Below, piece after piece: positions 54,783 to 63,570 of a DNA stretch of 64,000 nt. Source of the DNA: Rhodopseudomonas sp. (GTDB lineage Bacteria; Pseudomonadota; Alphaproteobacteria; Rhizobiales; Xanthobacteraceae); the NCBI RefSeq assembly GCF_013377015.1, contig NZ_JACABA010000001.1:1219902-1283901 (forward strand), in the 5' to 3' direction. Position 1 is the first letter of the stretch. The number at the start of each line of letters is the position of its first letter. The position numbers and the translations under genes are program-made. Under the pieces are notes generated by a model that worked only from the letters and a program-made list of their open reading frames with translations, searched no databases and was not told the origin of the DNA.

Positions 54783-56383
54783 CGCCGCCGCCTGCGATTC
54801 GCCGGATCGGGCCCGGAATCATCCTGGCGTGGGGCTGGAAGCGTGCCGCCATCGCGTTGGTCGCCGGCGCGCTGTCGTCGCTGGCGATGGCACCGTTCAA
54901 CGCCTGGCCGATCCTGTTTCTGACCTTCCCGGCGATGGTCTGGCTGATCGACGGCGCCGGCGCTGGACGATGGCGCGGCTTGCCGGCAGCGGCACTTTCG
55001 GGCTGGTGGTTCGGTTTTGGTTACTTCGTCCCGGGGCTTTACTGGATCGGCTACGCATTCCTGGTCGACGCGCAGACTTTCGCCTGGCTGTTGCCGGCCG
55101 CGGTTTGCGGGCTTCCGGCCTATCTCGCGCTGTTCACCGCGTTCGGTTTCGCGCTGGCGCGACTGATCTGGACCCGGGACGGTTCGCGGGTACTGGCGCT
55201 CGCGGTCAGCCTCACCCTGAGCGAATGGTTGCGCGGCCACGTCCTGACCGGCTTTCCGTGGAATGCCTTTGGATACGCGCTGACCGAACCGCTGGCGCTG
55301 GCGCAAAGCGTGTCGCTGATCGGCATCTGGGGCCTGACCTTTCTCGCCGTCGCGATTTTCGCTAGCCCCGCGGTGCTGATCGACGGTGACGCGCGCCGTC
55401 GCTGGCTCGCGCCGGTGGCGGCGCTCGGCCTGCTGGCGGCGATGGGAAGTTACGGCGCGGTGCGGCTGCAGGGATCGCCGACGCGGCTGGTGGACAAGGT
55501 CAAACTGCGGATCATTCAGCCGAATCTGCCGCAGGACGACCGTTTCAACTATTCCGCCAAGGCGGAGGTGATGAAGAAATATCTGACGCTGTCGGATCGC
55601 GCCACCGGGCCACAATCCACCGGCGTGCGCGACGCCACACTGCTGATCTGGCCGGAATCGGCGTTTCCATTCTTCCTGGCACGCGAAGCTGACGCGATGG
55701 CGCAGATCGCCGAACTATTGCCGAAAGGTACCGTGCTGCTAACCGGATCGGTGAGACCGCCGGAGGTGCCGCCGGGAACCCGGATCACCCGCGCCTACAA
55801 TTCGATCTACGCCATCGACCACGACGGCAGCATCCTCGCCGTCTATGACAAGCTTCATCTGGTCCCATTCGGAGAATTTTTGCCGTACCAGAATTTGATG
55901 GAAAAGATCGGGTTCGTCCAACTCACCAAGGTGCATGGCGGCTTCATTCCGGGGCTGCGCCGCAAGATCATCGGCCTGCCGAACGCCCCGCCGATGCTGC
56001 CGCTGATCTGCTACGAGGCGATCTTCCCCGACGAAATCGTCTCACGCGACGATCGTCCCGGCTGGATTCTCAATCTCACCAATGACGGCTGGTTCGGAAT
56101 CTCGAGCGGTCCCTATCAGCACCTGCAGCAAGCCCGGGTCCGCGCAATCGAACAGGGGCTGCCGTTGGTGCGCGCCGCAAACACCGGGGTTTCCGCTGTG
56201 ATCGATCCGCTCGGGCGAATTGTGACGCGACTTGGGCTCGGTGTCGAAGGCGTCTTGGACGCGGGCCTGCCCGCGGCAATTCCGCCCACGGTTTATATGA
56301 GTGCTGGTGATATCCCCGTTGCGATCCTTGTCTGCGTTGCGATGATGCTTGTAATGCGGCGCAGATTCGCCAGACTACCGTGA
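54779..56383 (+). CDS. lnt: Apolipoprotein N-acyltransferase
   Basis: 534 residues, GTG start overlapping corC by 4 bp. About seven N-terminal helices (AALSGWWFGFGYFVPGLYWIGYAFLV) are followed by the periplasmic nitrilase domain. The catalytic triad is visible: Glu in LIWPESAFPF, Lys in YDKLHLVPFGEFLP and Cys in LICYEAIFPDEI. LTNDGWFGISSGPYQHLQQARVRAIEQGLP is also characteristic. It adds the third acyl chain to lipoproteins. The last helix (VAILVCVAMMLVMRRRF) ends the protein. Confidence 0.95.
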   Translation: MTPPPAIRRIGPGIILAWGWKRAAIALVAGALSSLAMAPFNAWPILFLTFPAMVWLIDGAGAGRWRGLPAAALSGWWFGFGYFVPGLYWIGYAFLVDAQTFAWLLPAAVCGLPAYLALFTAFGFALARLIWTRDGSRVLALAVSLTLSEWLRGHVLTGFPWNAFGYALTEPLALAQSVSLIGIWGLTFLAVAIFASPAVLIDGDARRRWLAPVAALGLLAAMGSYGAVRLQGSPTRLVDKVKLRIIQPNLPQDDRFNYSAKAEVMKKYLTLSDRATGPQSTGVRDATLLIWPESAFPFFLAREADAMAQIAELLPKGTVLLTGSVRPPEVPPGTRITRAYNSIYAIDHDGSILAVYDKLHLVPFGEFLPYQNLMEKIGFVQLTKVHGGFIPGLRRKIIGLPNAPPMLPLICYEAIFPDEIVSRDDRPGWILNLTNDGWFGISSGPYQHLQQARVRAIEQGLPLVRAANTGVSAVIDPLGRIVTRLGLGVEGVLDAGLPAAIPPTVYMSAGDIPVAILVCVAMMLVMRRRFARLP

Positions 56384-56584
56384 TAATATGTATTACATCC
56401 ACTCAACCGCAGATTAAGTTGGAGGAAATACGCACGCATGTATCATGAAATTTCCTGTCGGCGGAAATTAACGGCGATTACGCTTCAGGTTCTAAGACAT
56501 TTGACGGCTCCAATATTTAAGGCGTATTCCAACCAACATGCGCGAATTGTTTGCGTCTGCTAATGTGCCTAAGGAGTGAGTGAG
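56384..56584. promoter_or_regulatory. AT-rich region upstream of the XRE regulator
   Basis: 201 bp, clearly lower GC than the genes. It holds an inverted repeat AATTTCC-N7-GGAAATT at 56449-56469. It also contains a 41-codon open frame (56438-56563) with GGAGG 12-13 bases upstream that ends 21 bp before the regulator. This could be a leader peptide, but spacing is poor. AAGGAG at 56571-56576 is the regulator's ribosome site. Confidence 0.45.
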
Positions 56585-57004
56585 ATGTCGACCAAAGCGC
56601 CCAATCCTGTTGACAAATATGTCGGCAGCCGTGTGCGCATGCGCCGCATCATGCTGGGCATGAGTCAAGAAAAACTGGGCGAAGCGCTGGGGCTGACATT
56701 CCAGCAGGTTCAGAAGTACGAAAAGGGCACCAATCGTGTTGGTGCCAGCCGTATTCAACAGATTTCGGAAATCCTGCAGGTGCCGGTTTCCTTCCTGTTC
56801 GAAGGCGGCCCGGGCGGCGGCCTGGCTAACAGCAACGGTTTCAGCGAAGCCCCGTCGCCGGCCTATGTTTCGGACTTCCTTGCAACTTCCGAAGGTCTGG
56901 CACTGACGCGCGCATTCACCCGCATCACCGACGCCAAGCTGCGCCGTAGCATCGTCGATATGGTCGAACAGATCGCCGCGCGTGAGGCACCGGATCGCCG
57001 CTGA
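56585..57004 (+). CDS. XRE-family regulator (PraR/SinR-like)
   Basis: 139 residues. An N-terminal helix-turn-helix (RMRRIMLGMSQEKLGEALGLTFQQVQKYEKGTNRVGASRIQQISEIL, about 20-70) precedes a Gly-rich linker and a C-terminal helix (RAFTRITDAKLRRSIVDMVEQIAA). Length and sequence match the conserved XRE gene found behind lnt in rhizobia; PraR of Rhizobium leguminosarum, a regulator of quorum-sensing and surface attachment genes, belongs here. ATG 56585 has AAGGAG at 8-base spacing. In many relatives metK follows; here trmB follows. Confidence 0.88.
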   Translation: MSTKAPNPVDKYVGSRVRMRRIMLGMSQEKLGEALGLTFQQVQKYEKGTNRVGASRIQQISEILQVPVSFLFEGGPGGGLANSNGFSEAPSPAYVSDFLATSEGLALTRAFTRITDAKLRRSIVDMVEQIAAREAPDRR

Positions 57005-57115
57005 GGCGGCGTCGCGTGCATAAGCATCACGTGGTATAATCTGATCTTATCGGACGATGCGGATCACGCTTATCGCGCATGATCGTCATATTGATATTTC
57101 CGGATCAGAACTTCG
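57005..57115. promoter_or_regulatory. Gap between the XRE gene and trmB
   Basis: A perfect -10-like TATAAT occurs at 57035-57040 without a good -35. Two direct CTTATCG repeats (57046-57052, 57069-57075) are 23 bp apart. No trace of metK sequence is visible. Confidence 0.35.
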
Positions 57116-57856
57116 ATGACCTCGCCCCGCAGCAAACCGTATCCGGATTCGGCCGGCGATCCAGCCGCAGCGCGCGCCCTCGGCTCGTTCTTCGGACGAC
57201 GCAAGGGACACAAGCTGCGGTCGCATCAGGCTGACCTGATCGCGGAATTGCTGCCCCGCCTCGCGCTCGACATCAGCGCGGCAAGCCCCGCGGCGATCGC
57301 CACACTGTTCGATCCACCCGTCGCCGGGGTTCGGCTTGAAATCGGATTCGGCGGCGGCGAACATCTGATCGCCGAAGCGTTGGCGTTTCCCGATCTCGGG
57401 TTTATTGGCTGCGAGCCTTACGTCAATGGCATGGCAAAGATTCTGGCGCAGATCGAAGCCAACCAGATCGGCAATATCCGGCTATTCGCCGGCGACGCCG
57501 CCGAACTGCTGGCCTGGGTGCCGCCGCGTTCACTGAAGCGGATCGATCTGATCCACCCCGATCCTTGGCCGAAGCGCCGACACTGGAAGCGGCGGTTCGT
57601 CCAGAACGCGACCGTCGGCGCGATGGCGCGGGTGCTGGAGCCCAATGGCGAATTCCGCTTCGTCTGCGACATCGACGATTACTCCGCCTGGACGCTCGCG
57701 CATCTGTTGCGTTCGCCGGACTTCGAATGGCTGGCGGAACGCGCCGATGACTGGCGCCAGCCATGGCCGAACTACACCATGACGCGCTACGGCCGCAAAG
57801 CCGAGCGCGAGGGCCGCAAGGCCGCGTATCTGCGCTTCCGCAGATACGCGGAGTAG
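57116..57856 (+). CDS. trmB: tRNA (guanine-N7-)-methyltransferase
   Basis: 246 residues. The SAM motif is RLEIGFGGGEHLIAEAL, with the conserved GCEPYVNGMAKIL and the TrmB signature IDLIHPDPWPKRRHWKRRFVQ. The C-terminal TRYGRKAEREGRKAAYLRF is also typical. It methylates G46 in tRNA variable loops. The 14-bp convergent gap to the PhyH gene holds no clear terminator. Confidence 0.95.
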   Translation: MTSPRSKPYPDSAGDPAAARALGSFFGRRKGHKLRSHQADLIAELLPRLALDISAASPAAIATLFDPPVAGVRLEIGFGGGEHLIAEALAFPDLGFIGCEPYVNGMAKILAQIEANQIGNIRLFAGDAAELLAWVPPRSLKRIDLIHPDPWPKRRHWKRRFVQNATVGAMARVLEPNGEFRFVCDIDDYSAWTLAHLLRSPDFEWLAERADDWRQPWPNYTMTRYGRKAEREGRKAAYLRFRRYAE

Positions 57857-57871
57857 TTCGATCGCGATCGC

Positions 57872-58720
57872 CTATTGCTTCGCCGCCTGCGCGTCGCGCG
57901 CCTTGCGGATGTCGGTTGCCTCCCACACCATCCGCTTGCCGCGCTCGCGGCCGAGCAGTTCGATCGGATCGCGGTTGTCGATGTGGCCGAACTGTCCCTT
58001 GTAGACGCCGTAGCCGCACAGTTCCTGCAGCCGGCGCGGGAACCGCTGCGCGGTCTCGCGCGGAATCCCGAGCTGCAGATTCTCCTGCTGCCGCATCCAG
58101 CCCCAGCAATAGGCGCAGGAAAACGCGAAGCGGCGCGCGTCCGAATTGTTGGCGCCGCCGCCGTGCCACAGCGCGCTGTCGAACAGCATGACGCTGCCCG
58201 CAGGCATCGTCGCCGTCACCGTCTCGTAGTCGCGGCCGTATTCCGGCGAGGACGGCAATTTGTGGCTTCCAGGAATGATCCTTGTCGCGCCGTTCTCCGC
58301 GGTGAAATCGGTCAGCGCCCAGATCGCGTTCAGCGTGATCGGAATATGCGGGCGCGGCAGCGGAATCATCTGGGTGTCTTCATGGATCGGCTGGGCTTCC
58401 TGACCAGGACCGAGCACCAGCGACACGAACGACGACAGCAGGCATTCCTTGTCCAGCACCTTCTCGACCAGCGGCAGCACGTGGTCGTGCAGCGGCACTT
58501 CCCAGAACACGTCGTCATAGGTCAGAAGATTGTTGATGCGGACGGTCTTGAAGCCTTCGAACGAAGTCTTGGCCGGCCCGAGATTGTGGTCGCGCTCGAT
58601 CCGCAGCAGCGCGGCTTTCAAAGCCTCGACCAGCGCCGGATCGACCGCCCGCTCGATCACGGTGTAGCCGTCGTCGCGAATTCGCGCCGCGTGAGAATCA
58701 ATATCCGCCTCGCCCAGCAT
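57872..58720 (-). CDS. Phytanoyl-CoA dioxygenase (PhyH) family protein
   Basis: 282 residues. It is an Fe(II)/2-oxoglutarate oxygenase of the PhyH family. The metal triad is visible as H-E-D in IHEDTQMIP (HxD type) and His in ALWHGGGANNS, with Arg in ARRFAFSCAY for 2-oxoglutarate. TAENGATRIIPGSHK is the usual block between them. ATG 58720 (MLGEADIDSHAARIRDDGYTVIERA) fits. The substrate is unknown. The protein may hydroxylate a lipid or secondary metabolite; no biosynthetic cluster is nearby. Confidence 0.87.
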   Translation of the reverse strand: MLGEADIDSHAARIRDDGYTVIERAVDPALVEALKAALLRIERDHNLGPAKTSFEGFKTVRINNLLTYDDVFWEVPLHDHVLPLVEKVLDKECLLSSFVSLVLGPGQEAQPIHEDTQMIPLPRPHIPITLNAIWALTDFTAENGATRIIPGSHKLPSSPEYGRDYETVTATMPAGSVMLFDSALWHGGGANNSDARRFAFSCAYCWGWMRQQENLQLGIPRETAQRFPRRLQELCGYGVYKGQFGHIDNRDPIELLGRERGKRMVWEATDIRKARDAQAAKQ

Positions 58721-58816
58721 GCGTCCTCCACGACAATGGCGCTGTTTCGCGCCGTTGCCCCAGCATAGAAGGAATCGGACAGGCTTGTCAGCCGCGCGTT
58801 GCGGGCGGTGCAGTGG

Positions 58817-59902
58817 TTATTCGTAGGACTGCCGGCTGCGCCAGAAATTCAGTACCCGTTGCGCGGTGGCGGGCGCCAGTCGCTCGAAATTCAGCCGCGC
58901 TTCCTCGATGTCCGGTGGCGAAGGCATCCGGTCCGGACCGGTCCGCAACCCGATCATGGCGCGCGCCGTGGGCCATCCGAAGCCGAGCGCCTTGCCCAGA
59001 ACCAGGATCGGATCGTTTCGTTCTCCAACCAGCAGCTGGTCGAGCGTCGAGAGCCGGACCGCCGACAGCGCCGACAGCGCAGCGACCGTTTCCTCGTATT
59101 GAAACGACGTCGCAAAGCCCCGTACCGTGGCTTCGTTCAGGCCGCCGGTATTCAGCAGCGCCACCACCGCACGCTGCGCCGGTCCGAAGTCGCGCTGCAC
59201 TGTGGGTTGGGTCGGCGCGCCCGACAGCTCGCTCATCGCCCGGTTGATCGCAATCTTGGCGCTCGGCCGCGCAACGTCGAACAGCCGGCGCCGCACCGCG
59301 TCGGCCGAACACGCCAGCAAGTCCTTCAACAGCGGCGCCGACAGATCGTCGCGCTGGCCGACCGCGAGCGCCAACACGCCATCCTGCGCCGAGCGCCTGA
59401 TCAATCCGTTGAAGCCGGCGGTTGAAAATTCCGCGCCAGCGTTGGCGACGATCTTACGGACCACGTCGCGGTCGCCGCGACGCACGATCACATCGGTGAC
59501 CGGCGGGGCCAGCAGCGGACGTTCCGAAATCGCCATCAGATGCGTCTGACCGCGCAGCCGGGCGATTTCCACCAAAGTGGCTTCGTCGACCATCGGCGAG
59601 CGGCGTAGCAGCGGCCCGGCAATGCCGATGTCCTCGTCGCAGACCAGCTGGCGAACCAGCTCGGGCGGCGCGTTGGTCAGCGAGGACAGTCGCGCGGCCA
59701 GTTCGCCGCGCACATCGATCTCGGTCTCCGCCACCAACCTGGTTAGAACGCCGTCGAACAGCGCGACATGGTCTGAGCGAAAATGTGCGGCACCCTGGAC
59801 AAACAATTCGGAAATCTGGCGTACCGCTTCGGCACGACGCAGCGGGTCGCCATGATTGACGACATCGTCGAGACCGGGAACCAGCGCATAGGCAGCCAAC
59901 AT
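58817..59902 (-). CDS. DUF2336-domain protein
   Basis: 361 residues, all helical in pattern, resembling HEAT-like repeats (LRRAEAVRQISELFVQGAAHF, DVRGELAARLSSLTNAPPELVRQLVCDEDIGIAGPLL, GDRDVVRKIVANAGAEFSTAGFNGLIRR). The DUF2336 family is common in Rhizobiales and Caulobacterales; its function is unknown. It is alone, with its start facing the rimP leader across 496 bp. No signal peptide is seen. Confidence 0.85.
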   Translation of the reverse strand: MLAAYALVPGLDDVVNHGDPLRRAEAVRQISELFVQGAAHFRSDHVALFDGVLTRLVAETEIDVRGELAARLSSLTNAPPELVRQLVCDEDIGIAGPLLRRSPMVDEATLVEIARLRGQTHLMAISERPLLAPPVTDVIVRRGDRDVVRKIVANAGAEFSTAGFNGLIRRSAQDGVLALAVGQRDDLSAPLLKDLLACSADAVRRRLFDVARPSAKIAINRAMSELSGAPTQPTVQRDFGPAQRAVVALLNTGGLNEATVRGFATSFQYEETVAALSALSAVRLSTLDQLLVGERNDPILVLGKALGFGWPTARAMIGLRTGPDRMPSPPDIEEARLNFERLAPATAQRVLNFWRSRQSYE

Positions 59903-60179
59903 CAGATCAACTCTGCAAGCCGACCTGCAAACCGACCGGCGTTGCCCGCAACCTAATTCGCTGGCGTGAACGAAGGGTTAGGTTTCGAGATCGCTCTCTA
60001 ACAACTCGCGTTGCGAATCCGCGGGCCGCAACATCGTGCCGCTACTGATCGGCGCCGGTCGCCAGCGGGCTGCCCGAAAACCTCGATTCCTGGGCGATTT
60101 TTCGAACCTCCGCGCAGCGATCGGGCAGAATTCACGATCGTCCGCCTCGCAAAAGCACCGGTTCCCGCCGTCCTGGCCC

Positions 60180-60208
60180 TTGCTGCTCGGCGTGAAAACG
60201 GCTATATC
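60180..60208 (+). promoter_or_regulatory. Candidate sigma-70-type promoter of the rimP operon
   Basis: TTGCTG (60180-60185), 17-bp spacer, TATATC (60203-60208). Transcription would start near 60215, giving a leader of about 60 nt before the hairpin at 60245-60275. Confidence 0.45.
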
Positions 60209-60244
60209 AAGCACAACTTAGATCTCATATACGACCGCGTATTG

Positions 60245-60275
60245 AGAGTGGGCCCCTCGGGACCCGCTCTTTTTT
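60245..60275 (+). terminator. U-tailed intrinsic terminator in the rimP leader
   Basis: AGAG-T-GGG ... CCC-G-CTCT stem (60245-60270) followed by TTTTTT (60270-60275). It stands 123 bp upstream of the rimP ATG on the coding strand. There is no gene in front of it on the plus strand since trmB, 2.3 kb away. Premature termination (attenuation) of the rimP-nusA-infB operon is the best explanation. Confidence 0.7.
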
Positions 60276-60398
60276 ATTACCTGAGCGAACCGCACCGAAC
60301 ATGCCGGATCGGCTCGGGCACGACAGCCGCCAGGCCGAAGCCTGCCTGCCTTCCAATACCATTCAAGACAGACCAGTAAGACAAAATTGACCCTGGAT

Positions 60399-61181
60399 AT
60401 GACCGATCCGATCGCTGGTGCCGTGGAATTCGATCTGCTCGCCGAACCGCGCCTGGTTGTGGAACCCGGCGTGGCGGCGCGGGTATCGGCGGTCGCGGGT
60501 CCGGTGTTGCAGGGAATGGGGTACCGGCTGGTCCGGATCAAGGTCTCCGGCGAACTCGGCTGCACGGTCCAGATCATGGCCGAGCGCCCCGACGGCACCA
60601 TGCTGGTCGAGGACTGCGAGGCGATTTCGCACGCGCTGTCGCCGGTGCTGGACGTCGCCGACCCGATCGAACGCGCCTATCGGCTGGAGATTTCCTCACC
60701 GGGGATCGACCGCCCGCTGGTCCGCCGTAGCGATTTCGAGCGTTATCAGGGCTACCTGGTCAAGATCGAGATGGCTGTCGCCGTCGGCGGTCGCAAGCGG
60801 TTCCGCGGCCTGCTCGGCCCCATCGAGGGCGACGCCGTGCTGTTGGCGCGCGAAGGCGCCCGCGACGGCGAGGACCCCAACACCTTGTTGCCGCTGGAGG
60901 ATATTGCCAGCGCCAATCTGGTGCTGACCGACGAATTGATCGCGGAATCGATGCGCCGCGGCAAGATCGCCGAGCGCGAGATGAAGCAGAATCTCGGAAT
61001 TCTGCCGCCGCCGCCGGCCCACGCCAAAAAGAGCGATCCGACCAAGAGCAACGCGCCGAAGCCGAAGCTGAAGACCGCCGCCAAGGCCGCGCCCAAGGCT
61101 CCGCCGAAGAACACCAAGGAACACCGCCTCGCCGCCGAACGTGCCCGGCGCGGCGATTTCGATCCCACTGAAGGAGACTGA
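60399..61181 (+). CDS. rimP: Ribosome maturation factor RimP
   Basis: 260 residues. The RimP core ([80 protein letters not shown]) assists 30S assembly. A long basic C-terminal tail rich in Lys/Ala/Pro (residues about 205-260) is added, as in other Bradyrhizobiaceae. ATG 60399 is preferred over TTG 60387. nusA starts 2 bp after the stop. Confidence 0.94.
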   Translation: MTDPIAGAVEFDLLAEPRLVVEPGVAARVSAVAGPVLQGMGYRLVRIKVSGELGCTVQIMAERPDGTMLVEDCEAISHALSPVLDVADPIERAYRLEISSPGIDRPLVRRSDFERYQGYLVKIEMAVAVGGRKRFRGLLGPIEGDAVLLAREGARDGEDPNTLLPLEDIASANLVLTDELIAESMRRGKIAEREMKQNLGILPPPPAHAKKSDPTKSNAPKPKLKTAAKAAPKAPPKNTKEHRLAAERARRGDFDPTEGD

Positions 61182-61183
61182 GC

Positions 61184-62797
61184 ATGGCCGCTGTCAGCGC
61201 CAATAAAATCGAACTTCTGCAGATCGCCGACGCGGTGGCGCGGGAGAAATCGATCGACCGGTCGATCGTGATCGCCGCGATGGAAGACGCCATCGCCAAG
61301 GCGGCGCGGGCCCGCTACGGCTCCGAGACCGACGTCCACGCTGAAATCGATCCGAAAAAGGGCGAATTGCGGCTGTCGCGCCACATGCTGGTGGTCGAGC
61401 AGGTCGAGAACTCCTCGAACCAGATTTCGCTGAAGGACGCGCAGCGCGCCAATCCCGGCGCCCAGATCGGCGACACCATCGCCGACACCCTGCCGCCCTT
61501 GGAATACGGCCGGATCGCCGCACAGTCGGCCAAGCAGGTGATCGTGCAGAAGGTGCGCGAGGCCGAGCGCGACCGGCAATATATGGAATTCAAGGACCGC
61601 ATCGGCGACATCGTCAACGGCATCGTCAAGCGCGTCGAATACGGCAGCGTGATCGTCGATCTCGGCCGCGGCGAAGCGATCGTGCGGCGCGACGAGATGC
61701 TGCCGCGCGAAGTGTTCCGCAATGGCGACCGGGTCCGCGCCTATATCTTCGACGTCCGCCGCGAAACCCGCGGTCCGCAGATCTTCCTGTCGCGCACCCA
61801 TCCGCAATTCATGGCCAAACTGTTCGCCCAGGAAGTGCCGGAAATCTACGACGGCATCGTCGAGATCAAGGCGGTCGCCCGCGACCCCGGCTCGCGCGCC
61901 AAGATCGGCGTGATCTCGCGGGATTCCTCGGTCGATCCGGTCGGCGCCTGCGTCGGCATGCGCGGTTCCCGGGTCCAGGCCGTGGTCAACGAGCTGCAGG
62001 GCGAGAAGATCGACATTATCCCGTGGTCGCCCGATATCGCGACCTTCGTGGTCAATGCGCTGGCGCCCGCCGAAGTATCGAAAGTCGTGATCGACGAAGA
62101 TCGCGAGCGGATCGAGGTTGTGGTTCCGGATACCAATAACCAGCTGTCTCTTGCGATCGGACGCCGCGGCCAGAACGTGCGGCTGGCCTCGCAGCTCACC
62201 GGCTGGGACATCGACATCCTGACCGAGACGGAAGAGTCCGAGCGTCGCCAGGCCGATTTCGAGAATTCCACCCGGGTGTTCATGGAATCGCTGAACGTCG
62301 ACGAAGTGGTCGGCCAATTGCTGGCGTCTGAAGGCTTCACCTCGGTCGAGGAACTGGCGCTGGTCGATGTCAGGGAACTGGCCGGCATCGAAGGCTTTGA
62401 CGAGGAGACGGCCAACGAACTGCAGAGCCGCGCCCGCGAATATCTCGAACAGCTCGAATCCGAGCTTGAAACGAAACGTAAGGAACTCGGTGTGGAAGAC
62501 GCTTTGAAGACCGTGCCCGGCGTGACCTCGAAGATGCTGGTCAAGTTCGGCGAGAACGAGATCAAGACCGTTGAGGATCTGGCGGGTTGCGCCACCGACG
62601 ACTTGGTCGGCTGGAGCGAGCGCAAGGAAGGCGCCGAGCCGGTCAAGCATCCCGGCATTCTCGACGCCAGCGAAATCTCGCGCGAGGACGCCGAGCACCT
62701 GATCATGCAGGCCCGCGTCATCGCCGGCTGGATCACCGAGGCCGATCTTGCCAAGGCCGCGGAGCCGGCCGAGGCCCCCGAAGACCAGCCGGTTTGA
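61184..62797 (+). CDS. nusA: Transcription termination/antitermination factor NusA
   Basis: 537 residues. The N-terminal RNA-polymerase-binding domain (about 1-125), S1 domain ([28 protein letters not shown], about 135-200), two KH domains ([26 protein letters not shown] and [22 protein letters not shown]) and C-terminal helix-hairpin-helix/AR-type repeats ([26 protein letters not shown]) are in the usual order. AAGGAG stands before the ATG. It sets pausing and termination, and may take part in controlling its own operon at the upstream terminator. Confidence 0.97.
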   Translation: MAAVSANKIELLQIADAVAREKSIDRSIVIAAMEDAIAKAARARYGSETDVHAEIDPKKGELRLSRHMLVVEQVENSSNQISLKDAQRANPGAQIGDTIADTLPPLEYGRIAAQSAKQVIVQKVREAERDRQYMEFKDRIGDIVNGIVKRVEYGSVIVDLGRGEAIVRRDEMLPREVFRNGDRVRAYIFDVRRETRGPQIFLSRTHPQFMAKLFAQEVPEIYDGIVEIKAVARDPGSRAKIGVISRDSSVDPVGACVGMRGSRVQAVVNELQGEKIDIIPWSPDIATFVVNALAPAEVSKVVIDEDRERIEVVVPDTNNQLSLAIGRRGQNVRLASQLTGWDIDILTETEESERRQADFENSTRVFMESLNVDEVVGQLLASEGFTSVEELALVDVRELAGIEGFDEETANELQSRAREYLEQLESELETKRKELGVEDALKTVPGVTSKMLVKFGENEIKTVEDLAGCATDDLVGWSERKEGAEPVKHPGILDASEISREDAEHLIMQARVIAGWITEADLAKAAEPAEAPEDQPV

Positions 62798-62813
62798 GGA
62801 CGGTGTCGCCCGC

Positions 62814-63554
62814 ATGCTTGCATTCGCCGACCAGGCAGATCTCGACAACGGACCGCGGACCCACAAGTCCGCGACCGAGCGGATGTGCGCGGTGTCGCGG
62901 CAAGTGCGGCCGATCGACGAACTGATCAGGTTCGTCGTCGCGCCCACGGGCGAGGTGGTTGCCGATCTGAAGCGCAAGCTGCCGGGCCGTGGCCTTTGGG
63001 TCTCGGCCTCGCGCAAGGCGGTGGCCGAGGCGGTCAGGCGCAATGTGTTCGCCAGGGGCTTCAAAACCAACGTCAAACCCGCGCCGACGCTGGCGCAGGA
63101 CACCGAAACCATGCTGGTGCGCGGCGTGCTGGACGCGCTGGCGATGGCAGCGAAGGCCGGCCAGGTGGTTTCCGGCTTCACCCGGGTCGAGGGAGCGCTG
63201 GAGAGCCGCCAGGCCGTGGCTCTGATCCACGCCGCGGATGGCGCAGCGGACGGAATTCGTAAGCTGGGCGCCCTGGCGCGCCAAAATGACGGGATTGCGA
63301 CCGGATCGCGCGATTTTCCGGTTGTAACCGCGTTGACTTCGGCAGAATTGGATTTGGCATTGGGGCGGTCAAATGTGATACATGCTGCCCTGCTCGCAGG
63401 CTCGGCCGGCCAAACGTTCCTGTCGCGCTGCCAGATCCTGGTCCGATACCGGCTGGCGGACGACGGCAATGCGGATACTGCCACGGCCAGGGCACCGACG
63501 AACACGCCGACAGACGTTGCTGAAAAAGACTGTGCGGTTACGCACAAGGTTTAG
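62814..63554 (+). CDS. RNA-binding protein: YlxR (DUF448) fused to L7Ae-like domain
   Basis: 246 residues. The N-terminal YlxR part is [50 protein letters not shown] (GRGxWv signature). The C-terminal part ([24 protein letters not shown]...[20 protein letters not shown]) is L7Ae/L30e-like. The two-domain form is normal in alphaproteobacteria. It lies between nusA (16 bp) and infB (16 bp). A role in RNA binding for ribosome or tRNA maturation is inferred. Confidence 0.9.
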   Translation: MLAFADQADLDNGPRTHKSATERMCAVSRQVRPIDELIRFVVAPTGEVVADLKRKLPGRGLWVSASRKAVAEAVRRNVFARGFKTNVKPAPTLAQDTETMLVRGVLDALAMAAKAGQVVSGFTRVEGALESRQAVALIHAADGAADGIRKLGALARQNDGIATGSRDFPVVTALTSAELDLALGRSNVIHAALLAGSAGQTFLSRCQILVRYRLADDGNADTATARAPTNTPTDVAEKDCAVTHKV

Positions 63555-63570
63555 AGATTGGGACTACTGA

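Larger units (their letters stand above)
59903..60398. other. Long gap before rimP
   Basis: Open frames of 78 (minus) and 122 (plus) codons exist but look non-coding. The right half holds the rimP leader elements listed separately; the left half should hold the promoter of the leftward DUF2336 gene. Confidence 0.5.

Noticed and set aside
60752..63547. A 931-codon open frame on the minus strand across rimP, nusA and the YlxR gene
   Set aside because: It is antisense to three strongly recognised core genes; its composition is Arg/Ser/Leu-rich shadow translation typical of high-GC DNA.
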